Shown in pieces: positions 18,563 through 27,004 of a DNA stretch of 64,000 bases. Source of the DNA: Shewanella marinintestina (GTDB lineage: Bacteria; Pseudomonadota; Gammaproteobacteria; Enterobacterales; Shewanellaceae); assembly GCF_023283845.1 (NCBI RefSeq), contig NZ_JAKILC010000009.1, positions 94,109 to 158,108 of the forward strand. Direction: 5' to 3'. The number at the start of each line of letters is the position of its first letter. Position 1 is the first letter of the stretch. The position numbers and the translations under genes are program-made. Under the pieces are notes generated by a model. It saw only the letters and a program-made list of their open reading frames with translations, ran no database searches and was not told the origin of the DNA.

Positions 18563-19410
18563 TAAGCGCTCCTTTTTAAACTAGCAACATGACGATTTTG
18601 ATAATCGTGGATCTGATTTATTTCTAACAACAATTCACTGGTTTCAGGAATGTTAAAGTCACGCTCTAATAAAGTAGGGAACACGCCATGATATTGATGA
18701 CAAGCGTCAAGTAATTTCCATACAGGGTCAACTATGTCAGCCCCATGAGTATCAACAATCAGATCTTCAGCCTCTTCATAGTGCCCTGCAATGTGCAGGT
18801 AAGCGATGCGCTCTGTTGGCATCGCCTTTAAAAACTCAACGGCATCATATTTATGATTAATTGAGTTAACGTAAATATTATTAACATCTAGCAGCATCTT
18901 ACAATCTGCTTCTTGCATCACTGCAGTGACAAATTCTGCTTCAGACATTTCTGCGCCCGGCGCCGCATAAAAAGAGACATTCTCTAGCACTAACGGCCTT
19001 TCGATAATGTCTTCGACTTGCTTAACCCTTTTCGCTACGTGAAAAACGGCTTCGGAGGTAAATGGGATTGGCATTAAGTCATACATATGCCCACTGCCCG
19101 AGCAATAACTGAGATGCTCTGAATAAGTACTAATTTGATGAATATCTAAAAAGTCTTTGATATTTTTTACAAACTGTAAGTCTAACGGTGCAGGACTGCC
19201 TATAGAGAGTGACAATCCATGGCAATAGAACTCATGTTTTTCTGTAAGTTCCCTAAACTGACGGCCAAATTTTCCACCTAAAGTCATCCAGTTCTCAGGG
19301 GCAACCTCAAAAAAATCGATATCACTAGGGACTTTTTGGCAAAACTCATCAAGCATTTCGCGCCTGAGTCCTAAGCCGACTTGTCCTTTATTCACCTTAT
19401 TGTTTGTCAT
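18562..19410 (-). CDS. bufB: Multinuclear non-haem iron oxidase BufB/HvfB (DUF692, MNIO)
   Basis: 282 residues, TIM-barrel size. DUF692 enzymes bind two or three iron ions and oxidatively rearrange peptidyl cysteines. Metal-ligand-rich motifs are present in order: FFEVAPENW (about 33-41), CHGLSLSIGS, SEHLSYCSG, LENVSFYA, LLDVNNIYVNSINH, LHIAGH, DTHGADI and LLERDFN. The first in-frame ATG follows a short basic stretch. Located 142 bases downstream of the precursor gene, with a hairpin between, and one-base overlap with bufC. Predicted reaction: converting EGKCG cysteines into thiooxazole or oxazolone/thioamide copper ligands; which product is formed here cannot be read from sequence. Confidence 0.9.
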   Translation of the reverse strand: MTNNKVNKGQVGLGLRREMLDEFCQKVPSDIDFFEVAPENWMTLGGKFGRQFRELTEKHEFYCHGLSLSIGSPAPLDLQFVKNIKDFLDIHQISTYSEHLSYCSGSGHMYDLMPIPFTSEAVFHVAKRVKQVEDIIERPLVLENVSFYAAPGAEMSEAEFVTAVMQEADCKMLLDVNNIYVNSINHKYDAVEFLKAMPTERIAYLHIAGHYEEAEDLIVDTHGADIVDPVWKLLDACHQYHGVFPTLLERDFNIPETSELLLEINQIHDYQNRHVASLKRSA

Positions 19411-19511
19411 ACTGCATGCCCACTAGATTAGGGATTTATACCCATAAGTATAAGAAGTTGATCTACTCATAACGACTAAATCTTGATACTAATTGATATT
19501 ATAAACAAATA

Positions 19512-19532
19512 GGGCCAGCGATTAGCTGACCC
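19512..19532 (-). terminator. Hairpin attenuator between bufA and bufB
   Basis: On the minus strand GGGTCAGC pairs with GCTGGCCC (one G-U) around a 5-base loop and is followed by TATTTGTTT. As a leaky terminator it would make precursor mRNA exceed enzyme mRNA. Confidence 0.6.
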
Positions 19533-19552
19533 CATATTAATGCTGGGAAAGC

Positions 19553-19975
19553 TTATTTAGCACCACCGCATTTACCTTCACCACATTTACCTTCTTTGGC
19601 TTTGGTTTTAGCTTTATCGCCGCCACACTTACCTTCGCCGCACTTACCTTCTTTGGCTTTAGCTTTGTCGCCACCACATTTACCTTCGCCGCACTTACCT
19701 TCTTTGGCTTTAGCTTTATCGCCGCCACATTTACCTTCGCCGCACTTACCTTCTTTGGCTTTAGCTTTATCGCCGCCACATTTACCTTCGCCGCACTTAC
19801 CTTCTTTGGCATCTTTCTTCTCGCCGCCGCACTTGCCTTCACCTGCAAATAATTGGTAACCAGCTTGCATTTCACTATAACCAAATGGGCTTGCTTGTAC
19901 ACTAGCAGTTAATGCACTCCCCATTACAACAGCACCTACAGCGACGGTCATTGCAGTTTTATTTACTAATTTCAT
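19553..19975 (-). CDS. bufA: Bufferin-type copper RiPP precursor with eleven EGKCG motifs
   Basis: 140 residues. A Sec signal peptide (1-28: basic start, hydrophobic core AVGAVVMGSALTA, cleavage SVQA/SP), a short linker SPFGYSEMQAGYQLFAG, then a Lys/Gly/Glu/Cys-rich repeat domain. All eleven cysteines lie in EGKCG: one alone (residue 49), then five copies of a doubled EGKCGEGKCGG joined by DKAKAK-type linkers. EGKCG is the motif modified by MNIO enzymes in HvfA and bufferins, which chelate copper after export. AAAGGAT precedes the ATG. Long open frames also exist in this repeat in other phases and on the other strand; those are by-products of the repeat. Copper role is inferred from the family. 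Confidence 0.88.
   Translation of the reverse strand: MKLVNKTAMTVAVGAVVMGSALTASVQASPFGYSEMQAGYQLFAGEGKCGGEKKDAKEGKCGEGKCGGDKAKAKEGKCGEGKCGGDKAKAKEGKCGEGKCGGDKAKAKEGKCGEGKCGGDKAKTKAKEGKCGEGKCGGAK
19556..19804 (-). repeat. Tandem repeat array inside bufA (17-residue, 51-bp unit)
   Basis: Five in-frame units encode EGKCGEGKCGG plus linker: three of 51 bp, one of 57 bp (linker DKAKTKAK) and a terminal 39-bp partial unit. The copies are almost identical at nucleotide level, which suggests recent expansion and likely copy-number variation between strains. Confidence 0.9.
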
Positions 19976-20349
19976 AATATCATCCTTTTACTTACTCAAT
20001 TTTGTATTGGTTACCAACAAAGCATTTTGCTGGCTTGCTTAACTAGACCTGCACACCAACAAAATAATTTCATTTTTTCTACAACTATCACATTTATGGC
20101 CCATAAAACCTGATAGTGCAAATAATCATCTAGTTGAAATCGATTGATATTTAGGTTTTTAAACGTTTCCGCCATAGTCAATTAGCAACAAATCTAGCCA
20201 AGAGACTAGCTGGTAACATTCAAATAACATTACGCAATTAAAATAAAAAACGATTGGTTCCTACCATTTTATTCATCACCCTATTTGGTTGTACTTAACC
20301 GATAAGGTAGAATGCAGCGCTTAAAAATATTGATATATTGGACACTGCA
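19976..20349 (-). promoter_or_regulatory. Intergenic region between bufA and dusC
   Basis: Divergent 374-base, AT-rich region that must hold the bufA and dusC promoters. The only structure I see is an 11-base palindrome TTGGTTACCAA at 20007-20017, 32 bases upstream of the bufA start, a candidate operator. No clear CueR- or ECF-type promoter could be recognised by eye. Confidence 0.3.
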
Positions 20350-21294
20350 GTGCGAATAATTTTGGCGCCTATGGAAGGCGTTGTTGACGATTTAATGCGA
20401 GAGATCCTCTCAGCAATCAACCCTTATGATCTTATGGTCACCGAATTTGTGCGGGTAGTTGATCAACTTTTACCTGAAAAGGTTTTTTATCGTATTTGCC
20501 CAGAGTTACAACATGGCGGACAAACCTTATCAGGTACACCAGTACGTGTGCAGTTGCTAGGCCAAGAACCTGGTTGGATGGCAGAAAATGCTATAAGAGC
20601 AATTGAGCTAGGCTCGAAAGGGGTTGATGTTAACTTTGGCTGCCCTGCAAAAATGGTTAATCGCAGTAATGGCGGCGCAGTTATGCTGCAGTATCCTGAG
20701 CAGCTTTATAATGTAGTCAAAGCTATGCGCGATGCTGTTCCGAGTGAGCACCCTGTCACCGCAAAGATTCGCTTAGGATTTAACGATAAGTCGTTATATA
20801 TGGAAAACGCGCTTGCAATATATGAAGCTGGTGCAAGCGAACTAGCCGTACATGCCCGCAGCAAAGTAGATGGCTATAAACCACCTGCGTATTGGGAATA
20901 CATAACCGATATCAACAATAAACTCCCTATTCCTGTTATCGCTAATGGTGAGATCTGGAATAAGGATGATGCTGAGCGTTGCATGCAGGTGACAGGTTGC
21001 GATACCGTTATGGTTGGTCGTGGGGCTATCTCTTTGCCTAATTTAGCTGCAAGTATCAAAGGTGAAACCCCGTATACTTGGCAGCAGTCACTCGAACTCA
21101 TGCTTGAATACACAGATCGAGAATTAGAAGGTAGAAAAAGTACTTATTATCCAGCGCGGATCAAACAATGGTTTGGCTATTTAAACCGTCAATACAGTGA
21201 AGCTGACGAGTTATTTAGAGAGCTGAGAGTCTTTAAAACCGCCGAAGAAATTATCCAAGTATTAAGACAGGCTCGAGCAAAACTACCTGATTAG
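20350..21294 (+). CDS. dusC: tRNA-dihydrouridine(16) synthase
   Basis: 314 residues from a GTG start at 20350 (reads MRIILAPMEGVVDD, as in Shewanella DusC); a TTG four codons upstream is the alternative. FMN enzyme that reduces U16 in tRNA using NADPH. Shows the flavin-binding start LAPMEGVVD, catalytic Cys in VNFGCPAKMVNRSNGGAVML, KIRLGF, ELAVHARSKVDGYKPPA (DusC-type sequence, rather than HGRT of DusB), and VIANGEIW; VMVGRGAISLPNLA binds FMN phosphate. Stands alone, divergent from bufA. Confidence 0.92.
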   Translation: MRIILAPMEGVVDDLMREILSAINPYDLMVTEFVRVVDQLLPEKVFYRICPELQHGGQTLSGTPVRVQLLGQEPGWMAENAIRAIELGSKGVDVNFGCPAKMVNRSNGGAVMLQYPEQLYNVVKAMRDAVPSEHPVTAKIRLGFNDKSLYMENALAIYEAGASELAVHARSKVDGYKPPAYWEYITDINNKLPIPVIANGEIWNKDDAERCMQVTGCDTVMVGRGAISLPNLAASIKGETPYTWQQSLELMLEYTDRELEGRKSTYYPARIKQWFGYLNRQYSEADELFRELRVFKTAEEIIQVLRQARAKLPD

Positions 21295-21422
21295 ATCAAT
21301 CTTAAGTATTATTTATGCCGCGTTGCCGCAAAATTTTGCCCAGAATTGATCTCAATCATAACGCGATATGTTTGCAGCATTAGACTGATAAGCCGTAAAG
21401 TCAATAATTGTAGGCAACTGAA

Positions 21423-21779
21423 GTGAGTACGAACCAAATCCAAACAACCTTAACCGCTATAGAATCGGATCTAAGAGTAAAGATTGGCGCACTCCCAGAA
21501 ATGCAAGCCAAGCTAATGGACCAGCATGATTATTCTCTTTGTGAACTGATTCAAATCATGACAGAAGTTCACTTATGCGAGCATCCATTATTTTTCAATT
21601 TGATGCGTCTAGACGCTGCTAGGTGTCAGCTTGAAATTGGTTTGTATGGCGTGTGTAGTGATTGTGAGAATGAAATAGAGGCTGAGCGCTTAGCCGAAGA
21701 TCCACTAGAGCAACGTTGTGCAAATTGTAGCGGCCAATTTAGCCGTCAACACCGACAAGAATTAAGACTTAATCATTAA
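21423..21779 (+). CDS. DksA/TraR-type C4 zinc-finger protein
   Basis: 118 residues from a GTG start. Helical N-terminal two thirds, then a CSDC...CANC zinc finger with C-x2-C-x17-C-x2-C spacing, the DksA/TraR family pattern. It is shorter than DksA (151) and lacks the clear acidic coiled-coil tip motif, so an RNA-polymerase role is plausible but unproven. Ends in a shared bidirectional terminator. Confidence 0.75.
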   Translation: MSTNQIQTTLTAIESDLRVKIGALPEMQAKLMDQHDYSLCELIQIMTEVHLCEHPLFFNLMRLDAARCQLEIGLYGVCSDCENEIEAERLAEDPLEQRCANCSGQFSRQHRQELRLNH

Positions 21780-21826
21780 TTTTGTTTTAGGCGATTCAAT
21801 CATTATTGCTTGCTATTGTTCAAGCG

Positions 21827-21857
21827 AAAAAAAACCTCCTTTTCAGGAGGTTTTTTT
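21827..21857. terminator. Bidirectional terminator between the DksA-like gene and the TonB receptor gene
   Basis: AAAAAAAACCTCCT-TTTC-AGGAGGTTTTTTT: strong stem with A and T runs on either side, placed between two convergent genes. Confidence 0.9.
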
Positions 21858-21882
21858 GATTTAAGCGAAACCTTAAATAGGC

Positions 21883-24525
21883 TTAGAATCTTTGGCTAAT
21901 TCTCACGTAATAAGTACGACCAATCACATCATATAGCCCAACGTTTACATCACGGTAATCAGCATAGTCATAATAGTTAGGTGCTTCAGCATCAAATAAG
22001 TTGTTCACACCAACCGTAATTGAACCATTTAACGAGTGGTTATAAGCAAACTGTACATTGTGCTTAAAGTAACTAGCATAGTCTTCATAACCATCCCAGT
22101 CAGATAGCTCACGGTAGTATTCAGCAGACTGACTACCAATGTAAACCGTCGTCCATGCTGCTTGATAATCATCGAAGCTCCATGAAGCTACAAAGTTACC
22201 GCGCCAGTCCGGTGTATCAGTAACACCTGCATAGTCAATCATTTCAGATTCAGCATCATCTTGCTTTTTGAAATCTAAAACATGAGACACATCTACTTTA
22301 AAGTTAAAGTCACCAAGACCAGTTTCTAAATTATAAGCCGTTACAAAATCTAAACCTGATGTTTCAACCGTAGAAATATTACGAACACCTGACTCAATGT
22401 ATTCAATTTTTCCATCTGGTCCACGTGTTACATACGGAGAAGAGCCTTCACGTAATTCATCACGCAGGATGTCATCAACGCTTACGGACTCAATTTTATT
22501 GTCATATGTAATTGAGTAGTATGAAACTTCTAGATTCCAATCATCAGTTACGTTCCAAACACCACCTAATGTGAATGAATTACCTTCTTCCGCTTCTAGA
22601 TCTGGATTACCACCGAACCACGTTTTATGCTGATTGTTTGGATTACAATAAGTTGGGTCAACATTACCAGGTGTGTTACACCATAGATTATCAACTGAAT
22701 CCTCAAAACTTAGAGATTGCGAAGAGAACATTTCCCCCATATTCGGCGCACGGAACGAATCACCATAGCTCGCACGCAGTAATAGCGAATCAACTGGGCG
22801 CCAGCTTAAGCCAAACTTAGGAACAACAGCATCAAATGTAGATGAATTAACGACTTCACCAGTAGCACCTGTCAAAGAGCCTTCTTGCTCATAACGTTCA
22901 TAACGAACTGCTGCAGAAACTTCGAAATTAGCAGGTAATCCCATTTGTAACTCAAGGTAACCAGCGGTACGGTCACGAGTCGCGTCAACGTCATCACCAC
23001 CAGAACCGCCCGAAATGATACCAGCAGCAGATTCAGGATCACTTGTTTGTTTAAAGTCAATCATCTCATACTCAGCACCCGCTACCATCGCTAAGCTGAA
23101 ATCATCCTTTTCCATGATTAAAGTCGACACTAAACCATCAATTTGAGTACTTTCAAATTTACCTTGATAAACGCCTGTATGAGCAGCACTGCGGTATAAG
23201 TCTGTCATCTGTTGATTCCAGTCTTCGTAACTCATATTTGTAGTGTTAAAGATATCGTACTGCTCTGAATCAATACCTTGCTGGATTAAATTATCATTTA
23301 CTAAGTTGTAGTTAAACGAGTTTGTCGTTGAAGTTGAATGCTGAACATTCGCTTCCCAATCTAAACCGTTACCTACTTCAATATAACCAACTAAACCGGC
23401 CAAAATATCAAAGTTATTTGTTTCTGTTAGCGTGTCACGTTCACCAAGTTGTACTGAACGCATACGAATTTGAGTAATATCCTCTCCCGTCGGGTTATAA
23501 ATATTATCTTTGCTCATTGTTGGTATGTTGGTAGACACCGGTGTACCAGCATAACGTGTTTCAGTGTCCGCTAAAGATGCTGAGGCACGACCTCTAAATT
23601 CAAGGTTATCAGTGATTTCATAATTGAAGTTTGATAATAAAGAGTTACGAGTTACGTCACCAAAGAGCTTGGTCACTGCACCGTAGCTATATAAACAACG
23701 ACCATATTCGTCAGCAACAACATTCTCAGTTTCAGAGCATATTTCTTGATTACTCCCCCAACCAGAAGCCGTCTGATAGTTAGGCACTGAGCTAAAGCTA
23801 CTATAAGCGTTGTATGTAGGGTCATCCATGTTCCAGATATCACGATCCATGACTGCGTCTGTGCCGTAATATTCATATGTTAGCGTGATATTACCTTTAT
23901 CAGTATTGTATCCCGTTGCGATAGAAAAACGATTCGCATCGCCCCCGTCAATACTCGGTAACTCAGCACTATAGTCGAGTTGAACACCATCAAAGTTCTT
24001 TTTAGTAATAATGTTTACAACGCCTGCTACCGCATCAGACCCATAAACCGCAGAAGCACCATCACGAAGGATTTCAATCCTTTCTACAATTGCCATTGGA
24101 ATCGAAGAGGTATCTGCCACCGAACCAGAGCTCGAACTAGTACCAGGCATACGACGTCCATCTAGCAATACCAATGTTGCAGATGCGCCCAAACCACGAA
24201 GGTTAACACTACTTGTTGAGCTAGCGCCTGCGCCGTAACCTGATGTACCACGCCAAGAGCCGAAGCTGTTAATAGCAGAGTTATTTAATACATCCGCTAC
24301 TGTTTTCTCACCTGTCATTGCTATATCAGCAGCATTAATGACTGTGACTGGAGAGACGGTTTCCATGTCAACTTGCTTAATACGTGAGCCTGTTACTTGT
24401 ATACGCTCTACTTTTTCTTCAGCAGCATCTTCCGCAAATGCTAATCCAGATAAAGCAACACTTGTCGCTGCAGCAGCTAATAAGCTACAACGTACAGCTT
24501 TTGCAGTTAAGGTTACAGAGTTCAT
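21883..24525 (-). CDS. TonB-dependent outer-membrane receptor
   Basis: 880 residues. Signal peptide (1-31, LAAAATSVALSGLAFA), TonB-box region VERIQVTGSRI (about 38-48), plug domain (VTVINAADIAMTGEKTVADVLNN, NLRGLGASATLVLLDGRR, IERIEILRDGASAVYGSDAVAGVVNIITKK), then a 22-strand-type barrel ending YYVRISQRF with terminal Phe. The Ser-rich plug insertion SSSSGSVADTSS is typical of Shewanella/Alteromonas receptors for peptides or carbohydrates. Two Cys pairs occur in extracellular-loop-like regions (about residues 268/282 and 625/635). Energised by TonB-ExbBD. It is isolated with a long upstream region, so the ligand cannot be inferred from neighbours. Confidence 0.92.
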   Translation of the reverse strand: MNSVTLTAKAVRCSLLAAAATSVALSGLAFAEDAAEEKVERIQVTGSRIKQVDMETVSPVTVINAADIAMTGEKTVADVLNNSAINSFGSWRGTSGYGAGASSTSSVNLRGLGASATLVLLDGRRMPGTSSSSGSVADTSSIPMAIVERIEILRDGASAVYGSDAVAGVVNIITKKNFDGVQLDYSAELPSIDGGDANRFSIATGYNTDKGNITLTYEYYGTDAVMDRDIWNMDDPTYNAYSSFSSVPNYQTASGWGSNQEICSETENVVADEYGRCLYSYGAVTKLFGDVTRNSLLSNFNYEITDNLEFRGRASASLADTETRYAGTPVSTNIPTMSKDNIYNPTGEDITQIRMRSVQLGERDTLTETNNFDILAGLVGYIEVGNGLDWEANVQHSTSTTNSFNYNLVNDNLIQQGIDSEQYDIFNTTNMSYEDWNQQMTDLYRSAAHTGVYQGKFESTQIDGLVSTLIMEKDDFSLAMVAGAEYEMIDFKQTSDPESAAGIISGGSGGDDVDATRDRTAGYLELQMGLPANFEVSAAVRYERYEQEGSLTGATGEVVNSSTFDAVVPKFGLSWRPVDSLLLRASYGDSFRAPNMGEMFSSQSLSFEDSVDNLWCNTPGNVDPTYCNPNNQHKTWFGGNPDLEAEEGNSFTLGGVWNVTDDWNLEVSYYSITYDNKIESVSVDDILRDELREGSSPYVTRGPDGKIEYIESGVRNISTVETSGLDFVTAYNLETGLGDFNFKVDVSHVLDFKKQDDAESEMIDYAGVTDTPDWRGNFVASWSFDDYQAAWTTVYIGSQSAEYYRELSDWDGYEDYASYFKHNVQFAYNHSLNGSITVGVNNLFDAEAPNYYDYADYRDVNVGLYDVIGRTYYVRISQRF

Positions 24526-25204
24526 ATTTATCCCCTATTCTCCCATTATAAATAACAGAAGCGTTATATTTATTATTAATTATTTGAATATAAAGTTAAT
24601 AACTTCGAAATAAATAATCTTTAATTTTAACTTTTAAGTCAATCGCCATTACAAAAAAACAACTAAAAAGAGATGAATTGATACAAACAACAAGACGGAA
24701 TATATAGAAAACGTTCAAAATCAATAACTTGAAAACGACGACCATGGTAATGAAAACAATTAAATATGTATCAATCGCGGAGATAAATGTTAAATAATTA
24801 CTGCAAAGTTAATTTAAAAAAATATGACAATTAATTAACCAACTGATAAAGAATTAAGTTTAACACTAAGGAAACCCAGTTAAATAGCCGTTGAAATTAA
24901 TATTAATTACTTACTTACTTTGTAAAGCCAAATAAAAAGCCAAACACAACCCTGCAACAATTATGGTTTAAATGTATCACTACCAACACAAGTTAAACTC
25001 GCAAACCAATTAAAGCTATTAACATTTATAACCATCAATACTGTTAATCTAGTATTCGAACCGGAACAAAAATAATGAATAAAATGAGGTGAGGTAATTA
25101 ATCTTAAGTATATGAGCTTAAAAGAACAGTCAAGGTACAACAGTTAGCTAGGAATTGCCGCTTACGGGGAGCTAGAAGTTTATAGGTAGTTTATCCAAAT
25201 AAAC
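24526..25204. other. Long AT-rich intergenic region upstream of the TonB receptor
   Basis: About 680 bases with no credible gene on either strand. It must contain the receptor promoter and probably regulator sites; I see no recognisable Fur box, CRP site, riboswitch or repeat. Confidence 0.5.
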
Positions 25205-25231
25205 AAAAAAGGAGCCATTAGGCTCCTTTTT
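25205..25231 (-). terminator. Terminator of ndk
   Basis: AAAAAAGGAGCC-ATTA-GGCTCCTTTTT hairpin with T run on the minus strand, 17 bases after the ndk stop. Confidence 0.88.
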
Positions 25232-25247
25232 GTTTAACACGTTCGAA

Positions 25248-25679
25248 TTAACGAGTACGTGCACATAGCTCGTCTGCGCTAAAGAAGTATGCAACTTCAC
25301 GCTCAGCAGATGCTACAGAGTCAGAACCGTGGGCAGCGTTCTCATCGATGCTTTCAGCGAAATCTGCACGGATTGTACCTTCCGCAGCTTCAGCTGGGTT
25401 AGTAGCACCTAAGATTTCACGGTGAGCTAGAACAGCGTTCTCACCTTCAAGCGTTTGAACCATGATAGGACCAGAAGTCATGAATGCAACTAGTGCACCA
25501 AAGAAAGGACGCTCACTGTGCTCAGCGTAGAAGCCTTCAGCTTGCTCTTTGCTCAGGTGGATCATTTTAGAAGCGATGATTTTCAGGCCAGCCGTTTCAA
25601 AACGGTTATAGATAGCGCCAATGTGGTTTTTTGCAACTGCATCAGGCTTAATGATAGAAAAAGTACGTTCGATAGCCAT
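25248..25679 (-). CDS. ndk: Nucleoside diphosphate kinase
   Basis: 143 residues, as in E. coli. Phosphorylates NDPs through a phospho-His intermediate. Start [17 protein letters not shown], active-site His in [20 protein letters not shown] (about residue 117), substrate motif [11 protein letters not shown]. Monocistronic with its own terminator. In E. coli ndk also lies near the isc genes. Confidence 0.97.
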   Translation of the reverse strand: MAIERTFSIIKPDAVAKNHIGAIYNRFETAGLKIIASKMIHLSKEQAEGFYAEHSERPFFGALVAFMTSGPIMVQTLEGENAVLAHREILGATNPAEAAEGTIRADFAESIDENAAHGSDSVASAEREVAYFFSADELCARTR

Positions 25680-25908
25680 GAAAAGCTTCCTTCTTAAATA
25701 TAGGTTTTTTAATTTTCGCGCGGATTATACGAAATAATGACCCTATTGCCTACCCTTTGGCTATCATCTAATTGAGATAAGTCTGATATCCAAATACAAA
25801 AAGGCAGGATGCATCACACTTTCTAGCGGCATCAAGAAGAAATAGAACGCTAAATTAACTAATGCTAAACGATTGACCAACTAAATTAGCCAACCGTTTA
25901 TCACTCTG

Positions 25909-26079
25909 TTACTTACGGTTTTTAACCCATACAAAACCAACCGCAATAACCGCTAATAGCGCTAGAGCCGGCGCTAAGTCCATAAAATGATGAAAAAGCC
26001 CAACACCACCGTGGCCTTCATGTGCAAAAGCAGCAGTTGGTGACAACAACATTGCTATGATTAATAATGACTTACGCAT
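25909..26079 (-). CDS. 56-residue exported His-rich small membrane protein
   Basis: From ATG at 26079 with AAGGATG six bases upstream. A cleavable-looking signal (MRKSLLIIAMLLSPTAAFA, 1-19) is followed by HEGHGGVGLFHHFMD, a His-rich stretch that could bind metal, and one transmembrane helix (about 34-51) ending VKNRK. I cannot name a family. A perfect FNR-type box upstream suggests oxygen control. A longer frame to 26145 exists but the internal ATG has the better ribosome site. Confidence 0.7.
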   Translation of the reverse strand: MRKSLLIIAMLLSPTAAFAHEGHGGVGLFHHFMDLAPALALLAVIAVGFVWVKNRK

Positions 26080-26175
26080 GCCAACATCCTTTTTAGAAAA
26101 TAATTCTAACCGATGGTTCAGGGTTAAACACATCAGAATACCCATCCAAATTTAGACCAATTTGCGTAAATATAA

Positions 26176-26189
26176 TTGATGCGGATCAA
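26176..26189 (-). promoter_or_regulatory. Perfect FNR/EtrA-type box
   Basis: TTGAT-GCGG-ATCAA. A weak -10 (TAAATT at 26153-26148 on the minus strand) would put the box near -41.5 for the small His-rich membrane protein gene, the classical FNR activation position. Confidence 0.7.
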
Positions 26190-26268
26190 CTCAAAGTGTC
26201 ATTGCACGCTTTATCATCAATAGACAGGATAGAGATCACACTATTAACTAATGCGGGGTCAATTTGTC

Positions 26269-26466
26269 TTATTTTTCTGCAATCCAGTTGGCTTGAATCG
26301 CCTCAAGCACTCTTTCATTACAGTGGTTTGGGTCATCGTCAAAACACTCTAATCCCAATACCCATTCATTAAGATCGGTAAAACGAATAGTCTCAGGGTT
26401 TACCTCGGGGTACTGTTCTACGAGTTCTAAGGCGATCTCTAATGAATCAATCCACTTTAGTTTCAT
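26269..26466 (-). CDS. iscX: Fe-S assembly adaptor IscX
   Basis: 65 residues. Small acidic protein that binds IscS and iron and modulates Fe-S assembly. LKWIDSLEIALELVEQYPEVNPETIRFTDLNEWV and FDDDPNHCNERVLEAI match YfhJ/IscX. The second ATG (26466) is chosen: GAGGG lies six bases upstream of it and abuts the first ATG. Last gene of the isc order, but a terminator after fdx separates it by about 170 bases. Confidence 0.92.
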   Translation of the reverse strand: MKLKWIDSLEIALELVEQYPEVNPETIRFTDLNEWVLGLECFDDDPNHCNERVLEAIQANWIAEK

Positions 26467-26599
26467 TACCATCCCTCTTTAAACCAAATTAATATAAGCC
26501 ATTAATTTGAGTATAAGACACCTAATACTAATTGCATTGCGATAATTAACTATTGCCTTCTACCACGTTACGCTTTCAAGCGTTAATTTTGAGATACAA

Positions 26600-26630
26600 A
26601 AAAGCCAGTAACAAATGCTACTGGCTTTTT
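26600..26630 (-). terminator. Terminator downstream of fdx
   Basis: AAAAGCCAGTA and TACTGGCTTTTT form an 11-bp stem, 28 bases after the fdx stop. It likely ends the main isc transcript. Confidence 0.85.
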
Positions 26631-26657
26631 AATGTTACTTAGCAAGCTTATCTATTA

Positions 26658-26996
26658 CTAGTTGCCTTCGCTTACCATGTTAATGGTGTACTTAGGGATA
26701 TCGACTACTAAGTCAGAGGCTGGCACTCGTGATTGGCAAGATAGACGGCTTTCAGGCTCTAGGCCCCAAGCTTTATCTAGCATATCGTCTTCAAGCTCAT
26801 CGCTTTCTTCTAGCTCGTCAAAGCCTTCACGAATAATGACGTGGCAGGTTGTACAAGCACAAGACTTTTCACAAGCATGTTCAATATGAATACCGTTACG
26901 TAGTGCAACGTCTAAAACCGTCTCGCCTTCTTGCGCTTCAACAACAGCGCCATCTGGACATAACTCTTCATGGGGTAAAAATACAATTTGTGGCAT
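26658..26996 (-). CDS. fdx: ISC-type [2Fe-2S] ferredoxin
   Basis: 112 residues. Adrenodoxin-like electron carrier that supplies electrons for cluster assembly on IscU. Cluster ligands CEKSCACTTC (about 42-51) and LSCQ (about 87). Starts PQIVFLPHEELCPDGAVVEA. Eight bases after hscA. Confidence 0.96.
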   Translation of the reverse strand: MPQIVFLPHEELCPDGAVVEAQEGETVLDVALRNGIHIEHACEKSCACTTCHVIIREGFDELEESDELEDDMLDKAWGLEPESRLSCQSRVPASDLVVDIPKYTINMVSEGN

Positions 26997-27004
26997 AACC
27001 TTAC

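Noticed and set aside
19556..19804. CRISPR-like repeat array
   Set aside because: Repeats are coding, in frame, without unique spacers.
19537..19902. Long open frames overlapping bufA (one same strand, one opposite strand)
   Set aside because: They are periodic by-products of the 51-bp repeat; only the 19553-19975 frame has a signal peptide, ribosome site and EGKCG motifs.
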